64,000 nucleotides of DNA from Lachnospiraceae bacterium (GTDB taxonomy: Bacteria; Bacillota; Clostridia; Lachnospirales; Lachnospiraceae): the NCBI GenBank assembly GCA_009911035.1, contig QXWO01000007.1, positions 1-64,000 on the forward strand, in the 5' to 3' direction. The notes beneath the pieces were generated by a model, which was given only the letters and a program-made list of their open reading frames with translations, did no database searches and was not told the DNA's origin. Within the stretch, counting starts at the first letter, position 1, and every line of letters begins with the position of its first letter. The translations under genes and the position numbers were made by a program. Below are positions 33,091-41,277 of this stretch, piece by piece.

Positions 33091-33954
33091 TTATGGATAA
33101 AAAGCCGTCACAAAGACCTGGCTGGCAAGTCCCTGCTTCTTTATTTCCTCCAAAGCCTCTTTCCCAGTTCTATCCTCCTTAAATATACCGAACACCGTCG
33201 GTCCGCTCCCGCTCATCAGGGCATTTTCCGCCCCTTTATCCAGCATGGCTTTCTTGATCTGTTGGATGACCGGATACGCTTTGACCGTCACCGTCTCAAG
33301 AACATTTTCCATCCGCTCTGTGATTCCTGCAAGGTTCCTCTCCCGGATTGCCCCGATCATGCCGTCAATATCCGGGTGCTTTGTAAGTTTGTCTGCATGG
33401 AGATTCTCATAGACTAACTTCGTGGAAACACTGATATCCGGCCTGGCAATCAGAAGCGTACATGCCGGGGGCGGCGCAAGAGCTGTCAGCACCTCGCCAA
33501 TTCCCTCCGAAAGGGCCGTTCCGCCCATGATGCAATAGGGCACATCCGCACCTATTTTCACACCCATCCCCTGCATCTGCTCTAAAGACATTCCCAAATC
33601 AAACAACTGATCCAGCCCGTGGAACACGGCTGCTGCGTCCGTGCTTCCTCCCGCCATTCCCGCCGCCACAGGGATATGCTTTTCCAGTGTGATCTCCACA
33701 CCGCTGTTTATATGGTATTTTTGCATGATCATTTCTGCTGCTTTATAGACCAGATTATCTGGCCCTGCCGGAATCTCCTGCTGGTCCACAGATAAAAAAA
33801 TACCCGGATTGCTGATTTTCCTAAATTTCAGTAAATCCCAGATATCCACAGTCTGCATGATCATCTTTACTTCATGATATCCATCCGGGCGCTTTCTTAT
33901 CACATCCAGCCCCAGATTTATCTTGGCATAAGCCTTCCTCGTAATGCTGTCCAT
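33091..33954 (-). CDS. ispE: 4-diphosphocytidyl-2-C-methyl-D-erythritol kinase
   Basis: 287 residues. GHMP kinase with AYAKINLGLDV at the N-terminus, the phosphate loop PVAAGMAGGSTDAAA and the late glycine-rich motif LMSGSGPTVFGIF. It phosphorylates CDP-methylerythritol in the non-mevalonate isoprenoid pathway. The next gene, a GntR regulator, starts 39 bases downstream, as often seen in clostridia. A good promoter lies at 34017-34046. Confidence 0.95.
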   Translation of the reverse strand: MDSITRKAYAKINLGLDVIRKRPDGYHEVKMIMQTVDIWDLLKFRKISNPGIFLSVDQQEIPAGPDNLVYKAAEMIMQKYHINSGVEITLEKHIPVAAGMAGGSTDAAAVFHGLDQLFDLGMSLEQMQGMGVKIGADVPYCIMGGTALSEGIGEVLTALAPPPACTLLIARPDISVSTKLVYENLHADKLTKHPDIDGMIGAIRERNLAGITERMENVLETVTVKAYPVIQQIKKAMLDKGAENALMSGSGPTVFGIFKEDRTGKEALEEIKKQGLASQVFVTAFYP

Positions 33955-34016
33955 CCGCTCACTTTTCTCCCGTCAATGACATATCCATGCTGTAATACTG
34001 CGCATGAATTGTATTT

Positions 34017-34046
34017 ATTATAGTACAATGCATGATATTGAGTCAA
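34017..34046 (-). promoter_or_regulatory. Promoter of ispE
   Basis: On the minus strand TTGACT (34041-34046) and TATAAT (34017-34022) are 18 bases apart, about 60 bases before the ispE start. Confidence 0.65.
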
Positions 34047-34116
34047 TGTTTATATTTTGTTGTCATTAGCTTTTTAATCCGCATAAAGTCTGGTATTTTA
34101 GTACAGCCATCACAAA

Positions 34117-34281
34117 TCAGCCTTTTGTCTTATCCTGGCCTGATAAGTGCGCGGCATCTTCCAGCGTGGCAGACACTTTCATTTCTCCCTGCTCACCTAC
34201 TCCATATACATATTTGGATAAGACAGCATAAACAGTATCCCGTTTCGGTTCCCATGTTCCCTTCACGCTAACAGCAGAATG
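34117..34281 (-). pseudogene. Coding remnant of unknown protein
   Basis: A minus-strand frame of 54 codons between two stops reads VKGTWEPKRDTVYAVLSKYV, then GEQGEMKVSATLEDAAHLSG. The composition is protein-like but it has no start or ribosome binding site. It looks like the 3' end of a lost gene. Family not recognised. The rest of 33,955-34,325 holds only the ispE promoter. Confidence 0.4.
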
Positions 34282-34325
34282 TCAATTATTGCCCCGTCCC
34301 TACGGCTAGGGATTCACTGAATATA

Positions 34326-34354
34326 TTGCAAAAATATCAAATTCATGATATAGT
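34326..34354 (+). promoter_or_regulatory. Promoter and operator of the AraC regulator gene
   Basis: TTGCAA (34326-34331) and TATAGT (34349-34354) are 17 bases apart. Between and over the -10 lies the inverted repeat ATATCA-N6-TGATAT (34334-34351). The same motif occurs upstream of the sugar-binding protein gene at 47530, and a half-site upstream of 38695. This suggests autoregulation by the encoded AraC protein. Confidence 0.6.
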
Positions 34355-34396
34355 ATTTCTGCTTAAATAAGTTGTTCTGTTGGAGGAGTATTAAAC

Positions 34397-35152
34397 ATGG
34401 GATTACTACAGGAGTGGTATATACAGGAAGCAATAGATAATGAGGAGGAGAAGTTTCACAGGCCCTTAAGTGACGAACAGCTTTTTTTTCATGCTGTTAG
34501 TTCGGGAGATATTGACTTTGTACGCCAAAACTGTAAGCAAAAGAAATTTGCCGAGACCGAAGGGGTTGGAATCCTCTCCCGTGACCCGGTAGTAAATCTG
34601 AAATATCATTTTGTTATCACAGCTGCATTTGTAACGAGACTTTGTGTAGAATCCGGCATGGAACTGGAACAGGCTTTCCGGCTGAGCGATTTTTATATTT
34701 TAAAACTCGATAATGTGCAAACTGTCCAGGGGGTTATTGACCTTCACGACCGCATGGTTTTAGATCTTACAGGAAAAATGCGTTTGCTAAGAAGGAAACC
34801 CGGGACGTCAAAGCCAGTTATTAACTGCATTGACTATATTTATGCCCATATCAAGGAACGAATCACCATCGAAACTCTTGCAGAATACACCGGGCTGACT
34901 GCAAGCTATCTGTCACGTCTTTTTAAAAAAGAAACAGGCGTTTCCGTAAGCGATTATGTCCGTGAAAAAAAAATAGAGAAAGCACAGCATCTTTTAAAAT
35001 TTTGCGATTACAGTCTGGTTGAAATCGCTAACTATCTTTCCTTCTCTTCACAAAGCCATTTTATACAATTGTTCAAGGATTTTACAGGTATGACCCCAAA
35101 GAAGTACCGGGACCTTCACTCCAGTTCCAGTTGGAATGTGTCCAGTCCATAG
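34397..35152 (+). CDS. AraC-family transcriptional regulator
   Basis: 251 residues. The N-terminal 140 residues form a helical sensing region without a cupin motif. The C-terminal AraC domain has two helix-turn-helix units: ITIETLAEYTGLTASYLSRLFKKETGVS and SLVEIANYLSFSSQSHFIQLFKDFTGMTPKKYR in conserved form. GGAGGAG precedes the ATG by 9 bases. It is divergent in orientation from the transport and phosphorylase genes to its right and most likely controls them through the shared ATATCA-N6-TGATAT site. The inducer is probably a beta-glucoside or its breakdown product. Confidence 0.85.
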   Translation: MGLLQEWYIQEAIDNEEEKFHRPLSDEQLFFHAVSSGDIDFVRQNCKQKKFAETEGVGILSRDPVVNLKYHFVITAAFVTRLCVESGMELEQAFRLSDFYILKLDNVQTVQGVIDLHDRMVLDLTGKMRLLRRKPGTSKPVINCIDYIYAHIKERITIETLAEYTGLTASYLSRLFKKETGVSVSDYVREKKIEKAQHLLKFCDYSLVEIANYLSFSSQSHFIQLFKDFTGMTPKKYRDLHSSSSWNVSSP

Positions 35153-35189
35153 TCATTTCCTGCCTGATGCCATTTATTTAACTCAACAC

Positions 35190-35308
35190 CCCCGCTGCAG
35201 GCAACGGGCATCAATCTTGCAGCGTTGCAGAGCAGCGGGGTATGCAATCCTCGCGGCAGTCGCCAAATGTTCATGCAGGCATGCCCATTTGGCTCGCTGC
35301 CCGCGGGA
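35190..35308. repeat. Two adjacent large hairpins between convergent genes
   Basis: The first pairs CCCCGCTGC (35190-35198) with GCAGCGGGG (35232-35240). The second pairs about 18 bases from 35252 (CGCGGCAG then CGCCAAATG) with 35286-35304 (CATTTGGC then CGCTGCCCGCG). They may end transcription from both sides; no T-run is present. The form is that of a palindromic (REP-like) intergenic unit. Confidence 0.5.
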
Positions 35309-35372
35309 ATCCTAATCTCCCCCTGTAGAATTAAAACCTCATTGTCCGGTCTGCTGCATACAGGTCCCCCGT

Positions 35373-36218
35373 CTATCCTTTAACACCGCCAAGGGTAACA
35401 CCTGCAATAATATATTTTGAAAGGAATAAGTATACAAGAATAATCGGCACAATTGCCACCATGATCATCATATATATTTTCCCCATATCAAAATTCATGT
35501 AATCGGCGCCCCGGAGCATTGCAATCAGAATCGGCACCGTCATTTTATCCTTTGACTGAATAACCAGCGCCGGTACAAAGTAGTTATTCCAAGAGCCAAC
35601 AAAAGTAAATATTGCCTGTACCGCTATGGCCGGCTTCATAATAGGAATGATAATCTGGTTAAAGGTACGGAATTCTTTCGCCCCGTCAATTCTGGCTGCC
35701 TCCACAAGAGACAACGGAAGGGATGACTGCATGTAGCTGTACATAAAGTAAAATACGGCCGGAGATGCAACCGACGGAATAATCAGCGGAAGCAGGGAAT
35801 CATACATCCCCATCTTCGTAATCAGTCTCAAAAATCCCATCGCCGTAACCTGTGTCGGCATTACAAGAATAGCCATTATAAACGTAAACGCTATTTTTCT
35901 CAGTTTAAAATCATAAGCATACAGGCCATATGCCGTTAATGCTGAGAAGTAGGTACAAATTGCCGCTGAGCATCCTGAAACTACCAGGCTGTTTACAATC
36001 CCACGGAGCATGGGAAATGTACCGTCATTTGCCACATTCATAAAATTCTGGAAAAAGTAATTACCGGGCAGTGCAGAAAAACCTTTCTGCAGATCCGCAT
36101 GGGAACGTGTTGCATTGATGAACAGAATATAGAAGAAAAACAAGCACATAAATGAGAGAATAATAAGTACCAAATGTGCAAAAATACTCCTTATCCTGTT
36201 TGGTGTTTTTCCTTTCAT
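35373..36218 (-). CDS. Sugar ABC transporter permease, MalG type
   Basis: 281 residues, six membrane helices. The cytoplasmic EAA loop reads EAARIDGAKEFRTFNQIIIPIMKP, the docking site for the ATPase. It works with the MalF-type partner three bases upstream. The family is CUT1, which imports oligosaccharides. No ATPase gene is in the locus, so a shared MsmX/UgpC-type ATPase encoded elsewhere must power it. Confidence 0.9.
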   Translation of the reverse strand: MKGKTPNRIRSIFAHLVLIILSFMCLFFFYILFINATRSHADLQKGFSALPGNYFFQNFMNVANDGTFPMLRGIVNSLVVSGCSAAICTYFSALTAYGLYAYDFKLRKIAFTFIMAILVMPTQVTAMGFLRLITKMGMYDSLLPLIIPSVASPAVFYFMYSYMQSSLPLSLVEAARIDGAKEFRTFNQIIIPIMKPAIAVQAIFTFVGSWNNYFVPALVIQSKDKMTVPILIAMLRGADYMNFDMGKIYMMIMVAIVPIILVYLFLSKYIIAGVTLGGVKG

Positions 36219-36220
36219 AG

Positions 36221-37168
36221 CTATTTCCTCCTGCCTTTTGCTTTTTTAGCCGCTGCCTTTGAACTATCCATATCCTCATTATTAGTCATCCGGTATACCA
36301 GGAAACATAAGAATCCGCTGACAAGGAACAGATAGACTGACAATGCGCCTGCCATACCATAGTTGTTACTCTTTAAGTGACTGTTTAAGAACATAATCAG
36401 TGTCATGGAAGTACGGTCCGGATTTCCCTGTCCATTAGTCAGAATCTGTGGAACATCAAACATCTGTAGTCCGCCAATAATGGATGTAATCAATGTATAA
36501 GCAAGTATCGGACGTATCAGCGGAAGGGTAATGTAAAAGAATCTCCGCACACTGTTACAGCCATCTATTTCAGATGCCTCGAAAATATCCGGGCTGATAC
36601 CCATAATTGCAGCCATCAGCATGATTGTCGTATTGCCAAACCACATCAGAAAGTTCATCAGACCGACCAGCGACCTTGTTCCCAAAACAGAACCCATAAA
36701 GTCAATCTGACTGTCAATCAGCCCTCTGGACATTAAAATCGAATTGATAGGTCCATTCGTGGAAAACATCGTAAAAAACAACATTGCAAAGGCCGACGCC
36801 ATAATCAGGTTTGGCAGATAAATAACTACCTTAAAGAACTGTACCCCGTGAATTTTCAGCCGTGCATCTACAAACCAGGCGGCAAGCAGCAGCGCGATCA
36901 CAATCTGTGGAATAAAACCAATAATCCATAATACCAAGGTATTTCCCGCATATTTAATCATATCCGACTTTATCAGGCTTCCATAATTCTCCAGTCCTAC
37001 AAAGTTAGGGCCAATATCCTTAAGCCCTGAACGATAGTACTCGAAAAAGCTGTATCTTACTGTATCCACCAGCGGGATAAATGAAAAAATGAAAAAACAT
37101 ACAAAAAACGGCAGAATAAATATGTAACCCCATTTTGAATAACTAATGCTTTTACGTTTTTGTTTCAT
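36221..37168 (-). CDS. Sugar ABC transporter permease, MalF type
   Basis: 315 residues from the ATG at 37168 with AAAGGAG 9 bases upstream; the frame opens at 37216. Six membrane helices and the EAA loop EASEIDGCNSVRRFFYITLPL. A basic C-terminal tail (KAAAKKAKGRRK) faces the cytoplasm. It pairs with the MalG-type permease directly downstream and the solute-binding protein upstream. Confidence 0.9.
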   Translation of the reverse strand: MKQKRKSISYSKWGYIFILPFFVCFFIFSFIPLVDTVRYSFFEYYRSGLKDIGPNFVGLENYGSLIKSDMIKYAGNTLVLWIIGFIPQIVIALLLAAWFVDARLKIHGVQFFKVVIYLPNLIMASAFAMLFFTMFSTNGPINSILMSRGLIDSQIDFMGSVLGTRSLVGLMNFLMWFGNTTIMLMAAIMGISPDIFEASEIDGCNSVRRFFYITLPLIRPILAYTLITSIIGGLQMFDVPQILTNGQGNPDRTSMTLIMFLNSHLKSNNYGMAGALSVYLFLVSGFLCFLVYRMTNNEDMDSSKAAAKKAKGRRK

Positions 37169-37231
37169 AAACCATGGCTCCTTTCCCAATTTTATGCTGC
37201 GGTGCAGCAAGTACACCGCAGCTACAGATTA

Positions 37232-38695
37232 TTATTCCGGCCACTGAATTTCTGTAATTTCCGGATAACGTTCTTTAATTGCAGTTTCAAAGTTCGTCTT
37301 TGCCTTATCAAAATCAACCATACCCTGGAAATAATCGCTAAAGGAATTCTGGATCAGTTCAACGCATCCCTGGTCATAAGCAGAAAGAGGAGCCATTTTA
37401 ATATTTTCTGCAACAGGGGCAAAATATTTAAACGCATTCTGGCCGCCAAGGAACTCTGATGAGAAGCTTGCATCATCTGTTGCCGCTTCCCTCATACTGC
37501 TCTGGGTATTTGTAAAATCTGTTTTTTCCTTAGAAATCTTAAGCAGATTATCTTTATCGGCAGTTACTGCAAGGATGATATCTTTCACATGCTGCGGATT
37601 ATCTGTGCCTGTACATGCATGTACATAGGAACCGCCCCAATTATATTCCTGGGGAGGATTTGTAACAGCCCATGCGCCGTCTCCGCCATCCCAGTTTGGT
37701 TTCAGTGTAAAGTCAATTCCCCATGCCGGGAAGAGAAATGCAAACACTTTGGACGCAGATCCCATTGCCTGATTCCAGTCTGAATTCCACTGCCCTTTTA
37801 CAGTGCTGTCAAGATAACCTGCATCCAGCCATTCCTTTGAATCGCTGATCCAGTTCATAATCTTCTGGTCAACCTTAATCGTAGTTTCTCCGGGCGCAAC
37901 CCAGGGTGCGTCAATGCTGTTGCCATACAGACGGAATGTATCCGCATAGGAGGCAAATGTATAATATCCCTTTGCTTTCAGTTCTGCTGCTGTTGCTTTA
38001 ATGGTATCCCAGTCTTTTACCTTTTCGCCGATTGCTTCAGGATCGTCTGTGCCAAATACATCCTGGGCAATATCACGCCGATAAACCAGCAGCCCCGGGC
38101 AGCACTGCCATGTGGAACCCCTCTGGACACCGTTTTCATCCGAAGCAGTTACCTTTGTAAAAGCGTACTGGTCTGCCAGATCCGTATCCGGGTCAATTCC
38201 AAGATCCGTAAGAGGTATTGCAACATCTGCCGCTGCATCCGTATATTTATTTACATAATCCGTCTCTGACAGGAAGATATCAACCTTATCGTCCGCCGCC
38301 GCACTTGCCTGATTAATCAACGCCTCGTCAAGCTTCTGCTGGTAAACCCCGTCCTGATTCGGGTTTACAACCCAATGGATCTCCGTTCCGTCTTTTAAAG
38401 TAGTGACTGTACCGTCTGAAGAAGTTTCAACAACTTCCGGGTAAACCAGCTCTACCCTCTCACGGAACTCATTATTCCAGCAGTAAATATTAATAACCTT
38501 GCCCTCGTCTGCGGCTGCTGTTTCACCTGCCTGCGCGTCATTCCCGCCCTGCGCATCGGAACCTGACTGCGCATCGGAACCTGACTGCGTGTCTGCCGTG
38601 CCCCCTGTCTGGGAACCGGACTGCCCGCCGCACCCGGACAATGTTCCTGCAACGATTGCTGCCATTAATAAAATACTGACAATTTTCTTTTTCAT
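37232..38695 (-). CDS. Extracellular sugar-binding lipoprotein of the ABC transporter
   Basis: 487 residues. Lipoprotein signal ending AGTLSGCGG, then a spacer of Gly/Ser/Ala/Gln with repeated SGSDAQ units, then a family 1 solute-binding fold (INIYCWNNEFRERVELVYPE at the start, GIDFTLKPNWDGGDGAWAV later). It captures the oligosaccharide outside the membrane and delivers it to the two permeases. The repeated spacer is encoded by a short tandem repeat near 38,560 that could vary in length. It has its own promoter at 38768-38797. Confidence 0.9.
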   Translation of the reverse strand: MKKKIVSILLMAAIVAGTLSGCGGQSGSQTGGTADTQSGSDAQSGSDAQGGNDAQAGETAAADEGKVINIYCWNNEFRERVELVYPEVVETSSDGTVTTLKDGTEIHWVVNPNQDGVYQQKLDEALINQASAAADDKVDIFLSETDYVNKYTDAAADVAIPLTDLGIDPDTDLADQYAFTKVTASDENGVQRGSTWQCCPGLLVYRRDIAQDVFGTDDPEAIGEKVKDWDTIKATAAELKAKGYYTFASYADTFRLYGNSIDAPWVAPGETTIKVDQKIMNWISDSKEWLDAGYLDSTVKGQWNSDWNQAMGSASKVFAFLFPAWGIDFTLKPNWDGGDGAWAVTNPPQEYNWGGSYVHACTGTDNPQHVKDIILAVTADKDNLLKISKEKTDFTNTQSSMREAATDDASFSSEFLGGQNAFKYFAPVAENIKMAPLSAYDQGCVELIQNSFSDYFQGMVDFDKAKTNFETAIKERYPEITEIQWPE

Positions 38696-38767
38696 ACCAA
38701 ATCCTCCTTAAAAAATAATTAGTATTTATTGCTTTTTCAAACATATTATAAAATAATTACGCCTGAC

Positions 38768-38797
38768 GATATACCAGATAAATTTAAAAAATATCAA
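38768..38797 (-). promoter_or_regulatory. Promoter of the sugar transporter genes
   Basis: Minus-strand TTGATA (38792-38797) and TATATC (38768-38773), 18 apart. From -35 to -10 the sequence is nearly identical to the promoter at 47643-47672. Only the ATATCA half (38791-38796) of the shared operator is intact. Confidence 0.6.
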
Positions 38798-38814
38798 AAT
38801 CATATCCATAATTT

Positions 38815-41229
38815 TTAAGAAATATCTAATATAATTTCTGTATGCTCTTTCATCAGCCGGGCGGGAATATAATTTTCCTTCACTTCCGCCCCATCGACTG
38901 TAAGCTTCTTAAATCCTGACTCTGCATGTCCCGGATTATTTACCACGATATGTAAATGACAGCCTCTGAAATCCTTATCAATCTCAATGGATTCCCACTC
39001 TTTAGGAATGGAAGGCGCTATTTTAAGCCCATAGAAGTCCGGCCGCATACCCAGTATCCCTTCCACGCATCCTACCATAACCGTAGAGGCCGTTCCTGTA
39101 AGCCAGTGTACATGGGATCGTCCAAAATGCGGACTTGCTTTTCCTTCTGTAAACTGCCCATAACAATAGGGTTCCAATTTACGGATTTCCGCCCTGTCAT
39201 TCTGGGCCGCCGGCGCATTTTCCATAAAATAGGTAAAAGCCCGCTCCCCATGTCCGCACAGTGCCTCCGCAAGTATGATCCACCCCTGGGACTGCGAGAA
39301 AATACCAGCATTTTCCTTCGTTCCCGCGTTGTATATGACGGCCAGCGCCCCCTCAAATGCATGTTCATGATAGGGCGGATCCATTAAAATCACACCAAAA
39401 TCTGTGTTCAGCCTGTCATATACCGTATCAAGCGCTTTTTCAGCCTGTTCTTTTGCGGCAAGGCCGCTGATAACCGCCCAGCTCTGGGGATTCAGCCACA
39501 TATTTGCTTCCGGGTCCGTGCGCTTTCCAATCACCTCGCCTTTCTCTGTAAATCCCCGTATAAACCGGTCTTCATCCCAGCAAAGTTTCTGTATATCCTC
39601 CCCCAGTTTTTCCCGGCTTTCGTCCAGATACTTCATGTATTCCCGGTCCTCTTTATACTCTGCAAACTTTCTTAAGATGGACAGGGCAAGATAAAACTGA
39701 AATGCCACAAAGGTAGATTCCCCGTCTTTGCCAAGCCTTAAGCAGTCGTTCCAGTCCGCATACAATCCGGCAGGCATACCATGTATCCCCAGATGGTTCA
39801 TGGAAAAATCTATGGCCCGTTTCAGATGCTCATATACTGTGCCTTCATCTTTATTGGCAAAAGGAATGACTTCGTCAATAAAGGAAAGGTTTCCTGATTC
39901 AGAAATATACTTATAAATGGTGGGAAAGAGCCACAGAGCATCGTCCGCCCGGTATGCCGGGTGCCCTGTCTCCCTCACGTAGGAAGGGTCGTCCGGCGTA
40001 TCCTCACATCCTGCCTTATGAGTAAACTTTACAAGAGGCAGTCCGCCTCCATTGTCAACCTGTGCCGAAAGCATAAACCGTATTTTCTCTAACGCCATTT
40101 CCGGCGCCAGATGAATCACCCCCTGGATGTCCTGCACTGTATCACGATATCCATATCCGTTGCGAAGTCCGCAGTAGGTAAATGAAGCGGCACGCGACCA
40201 GATAAATGTCATAAAACAGTTATAGGCATTCCATGTGTTTATCATGGTATTAAATTCCGGGCTCGGCGTTTTTACCTGAAAATGGGACAGCTTTCCATGC
40301 CAGTAGGAAATCAGTTCCTTTAATTCCCTGTCACATGTCTCTTCCGTATTCTGATAATGCTTTAATATTCTTTCCGCCGCCTCATCGCTTTTCATTCCCA
40401 GAATAAATGCCAGATTTATTGTTTCTCCCGGCGCCAGTGTGATCTTGGCTGTAAGGGCGCCGCAGCCGTTTTCATTATAATTCAGCTCCCGGTCTAGTTC
40501 CCCCCGGATCACCCCATCGGGATTCCCATATCCATGGTATCTGCCAAGAAACCTTTCCCTGTCGCCGCAGTAGGAAGAAACCTCTGCCCCTGCCAGACCA
40601 AAGAATCGCTCTACCACTATCTTGTCGTCCACGTCTTTTCCTTCCTCAAGGCCATCCAGATTTCCATGAATCAACTGGCAGATTCTGTTACCGCAAAAAA
40701 CAGTTCTTGTAATAAATTGTGAATACTGTAAATTTACCTGATCCTGCTCATAATTACTGTTATTGGTAAATTCTCCATACCCTGTAATATTCAGATTTCT
40801 TACAACACCGGAATTATTTGTAAGTCTCAACCTCCAGACCTCATACTCTTTATCCAGGGGGACATAATATAATGCCTCAGAGTGAATACCGCTATAATCT
40901 GCATTCATTCTGGTATACCCTGTCCCATGGCGGCATTCACTTTTATAAACCGTTAAATCCTTTCCAACCGGCTGCCACGAAGCAGACCAGTAATCCCCGC
41001 TATCGTTGTCACGGATATAAATGTAACGCCCGGGACGGTCAAAATCGTTAAAAATATAACGGAGAATCCTCCCATTTGCGCCGGACTTTGCAAAACTGTA
41101 TCCGCCTGCATTGTTGGAAATCACTGCGCCATATTCAGGGGAACCCAGATAATTTGCCCAGGGCGCAGGTGTATCCGGCCTGTCAATCACATATTCGCGT
41201 TTTTCATCGTCAAAATATCCATATTTCAT
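38815..41229 (-). CDS. GH94 glycoside phosphorylase, cellobiose/chitobiose-phosphorylase-like
   Basis: 804 residues, the length of cellobiose phosphorylases. The start MKYGYFDDEKREYVI and PAPWANYLG are typical of GH94. The catalytic acid is expected in ADWNDC (Asp492), and the active-site loop GYRDTVQD is present. These enzymes cut a beta-linked disaccharide with phosphate, giving sugar-1-phosphate and saving ATP. The exact linkage cannot be fixed from sequence by eye; cellobiose is the best guess. GGAGG precedes the ATG. It sits between the transporter genes and a second phosphorylase. Confidence 0.85.
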   Translation of the reverse strand: MKYGYFDDEKREYVIDRPDTPAPWANYLGSPEYGAVISNNAGGYSFAKSGANGRILRYIFNDFDRPGRYIYIRDNDSGDYWSASWQPVGKDLTVYKSECRHGTGYTRMNADYSGIHSEALYYVPLDKEYEVWRLRLTNNSGVVRNLNITGYGEFTNNSNYEQDQVNLQYSQFITRTVFCGNRICQLIHGNLDGLEEGKDVDDKIVVERFFGLAGAEVSSYCGDRERFLGRYHGYGNPDGVIRGELDRELNYNENGCGALTAKITLAPGETINLAFILGMKSDEAAERILKHYQNTEETCDRELKELISYWHGKLSHFQVKTPSPEFNTMINTWNAYNCFMTFIWSRAASFTYCGLRNGYGYRDTVQDIQGVIHLAPEMALEKIRFMLSAQVDNGGGLPLVKFTHKAGCEDTPDDPSYVRETGHPAYRADDALWLFPTIYKYISESGNLSFIDEVIPFANKDEGTVYEHLKRAIDFSMNHLGIHGMPAGLYADWNDCLRLGKDGESTFVAFQFYLALSILRKFAEYKEDREYMKYLDESREKLGEDIQKLCWDEDRFIRGFTEKGEVIGKRTDPEANMWLNPQSWAVISGLAAKEQAEKALDTVYDRLNTDFGVILMDPPYHEHAFEGALAVIYNAGTKENAGIFSQSQGWIILAEALCGHGERAFTYFMENAPAAQNDRAEIRKLEPYCYGQFTEGKASPHFGRSHVHWLTGTASTVMVGCVEGILGMRPDFYGLKIAPSIPKEWESIEIDKDFRGCHLHIVVNNPGHAESGFKKLTVDGAEVKENYIPARLMKEHTEIILDIS

Positions 41230-41277
41230 AGTTATCCTCCATTCTTGCCCAGCCTGCGAATTTACAACATTTATTTT

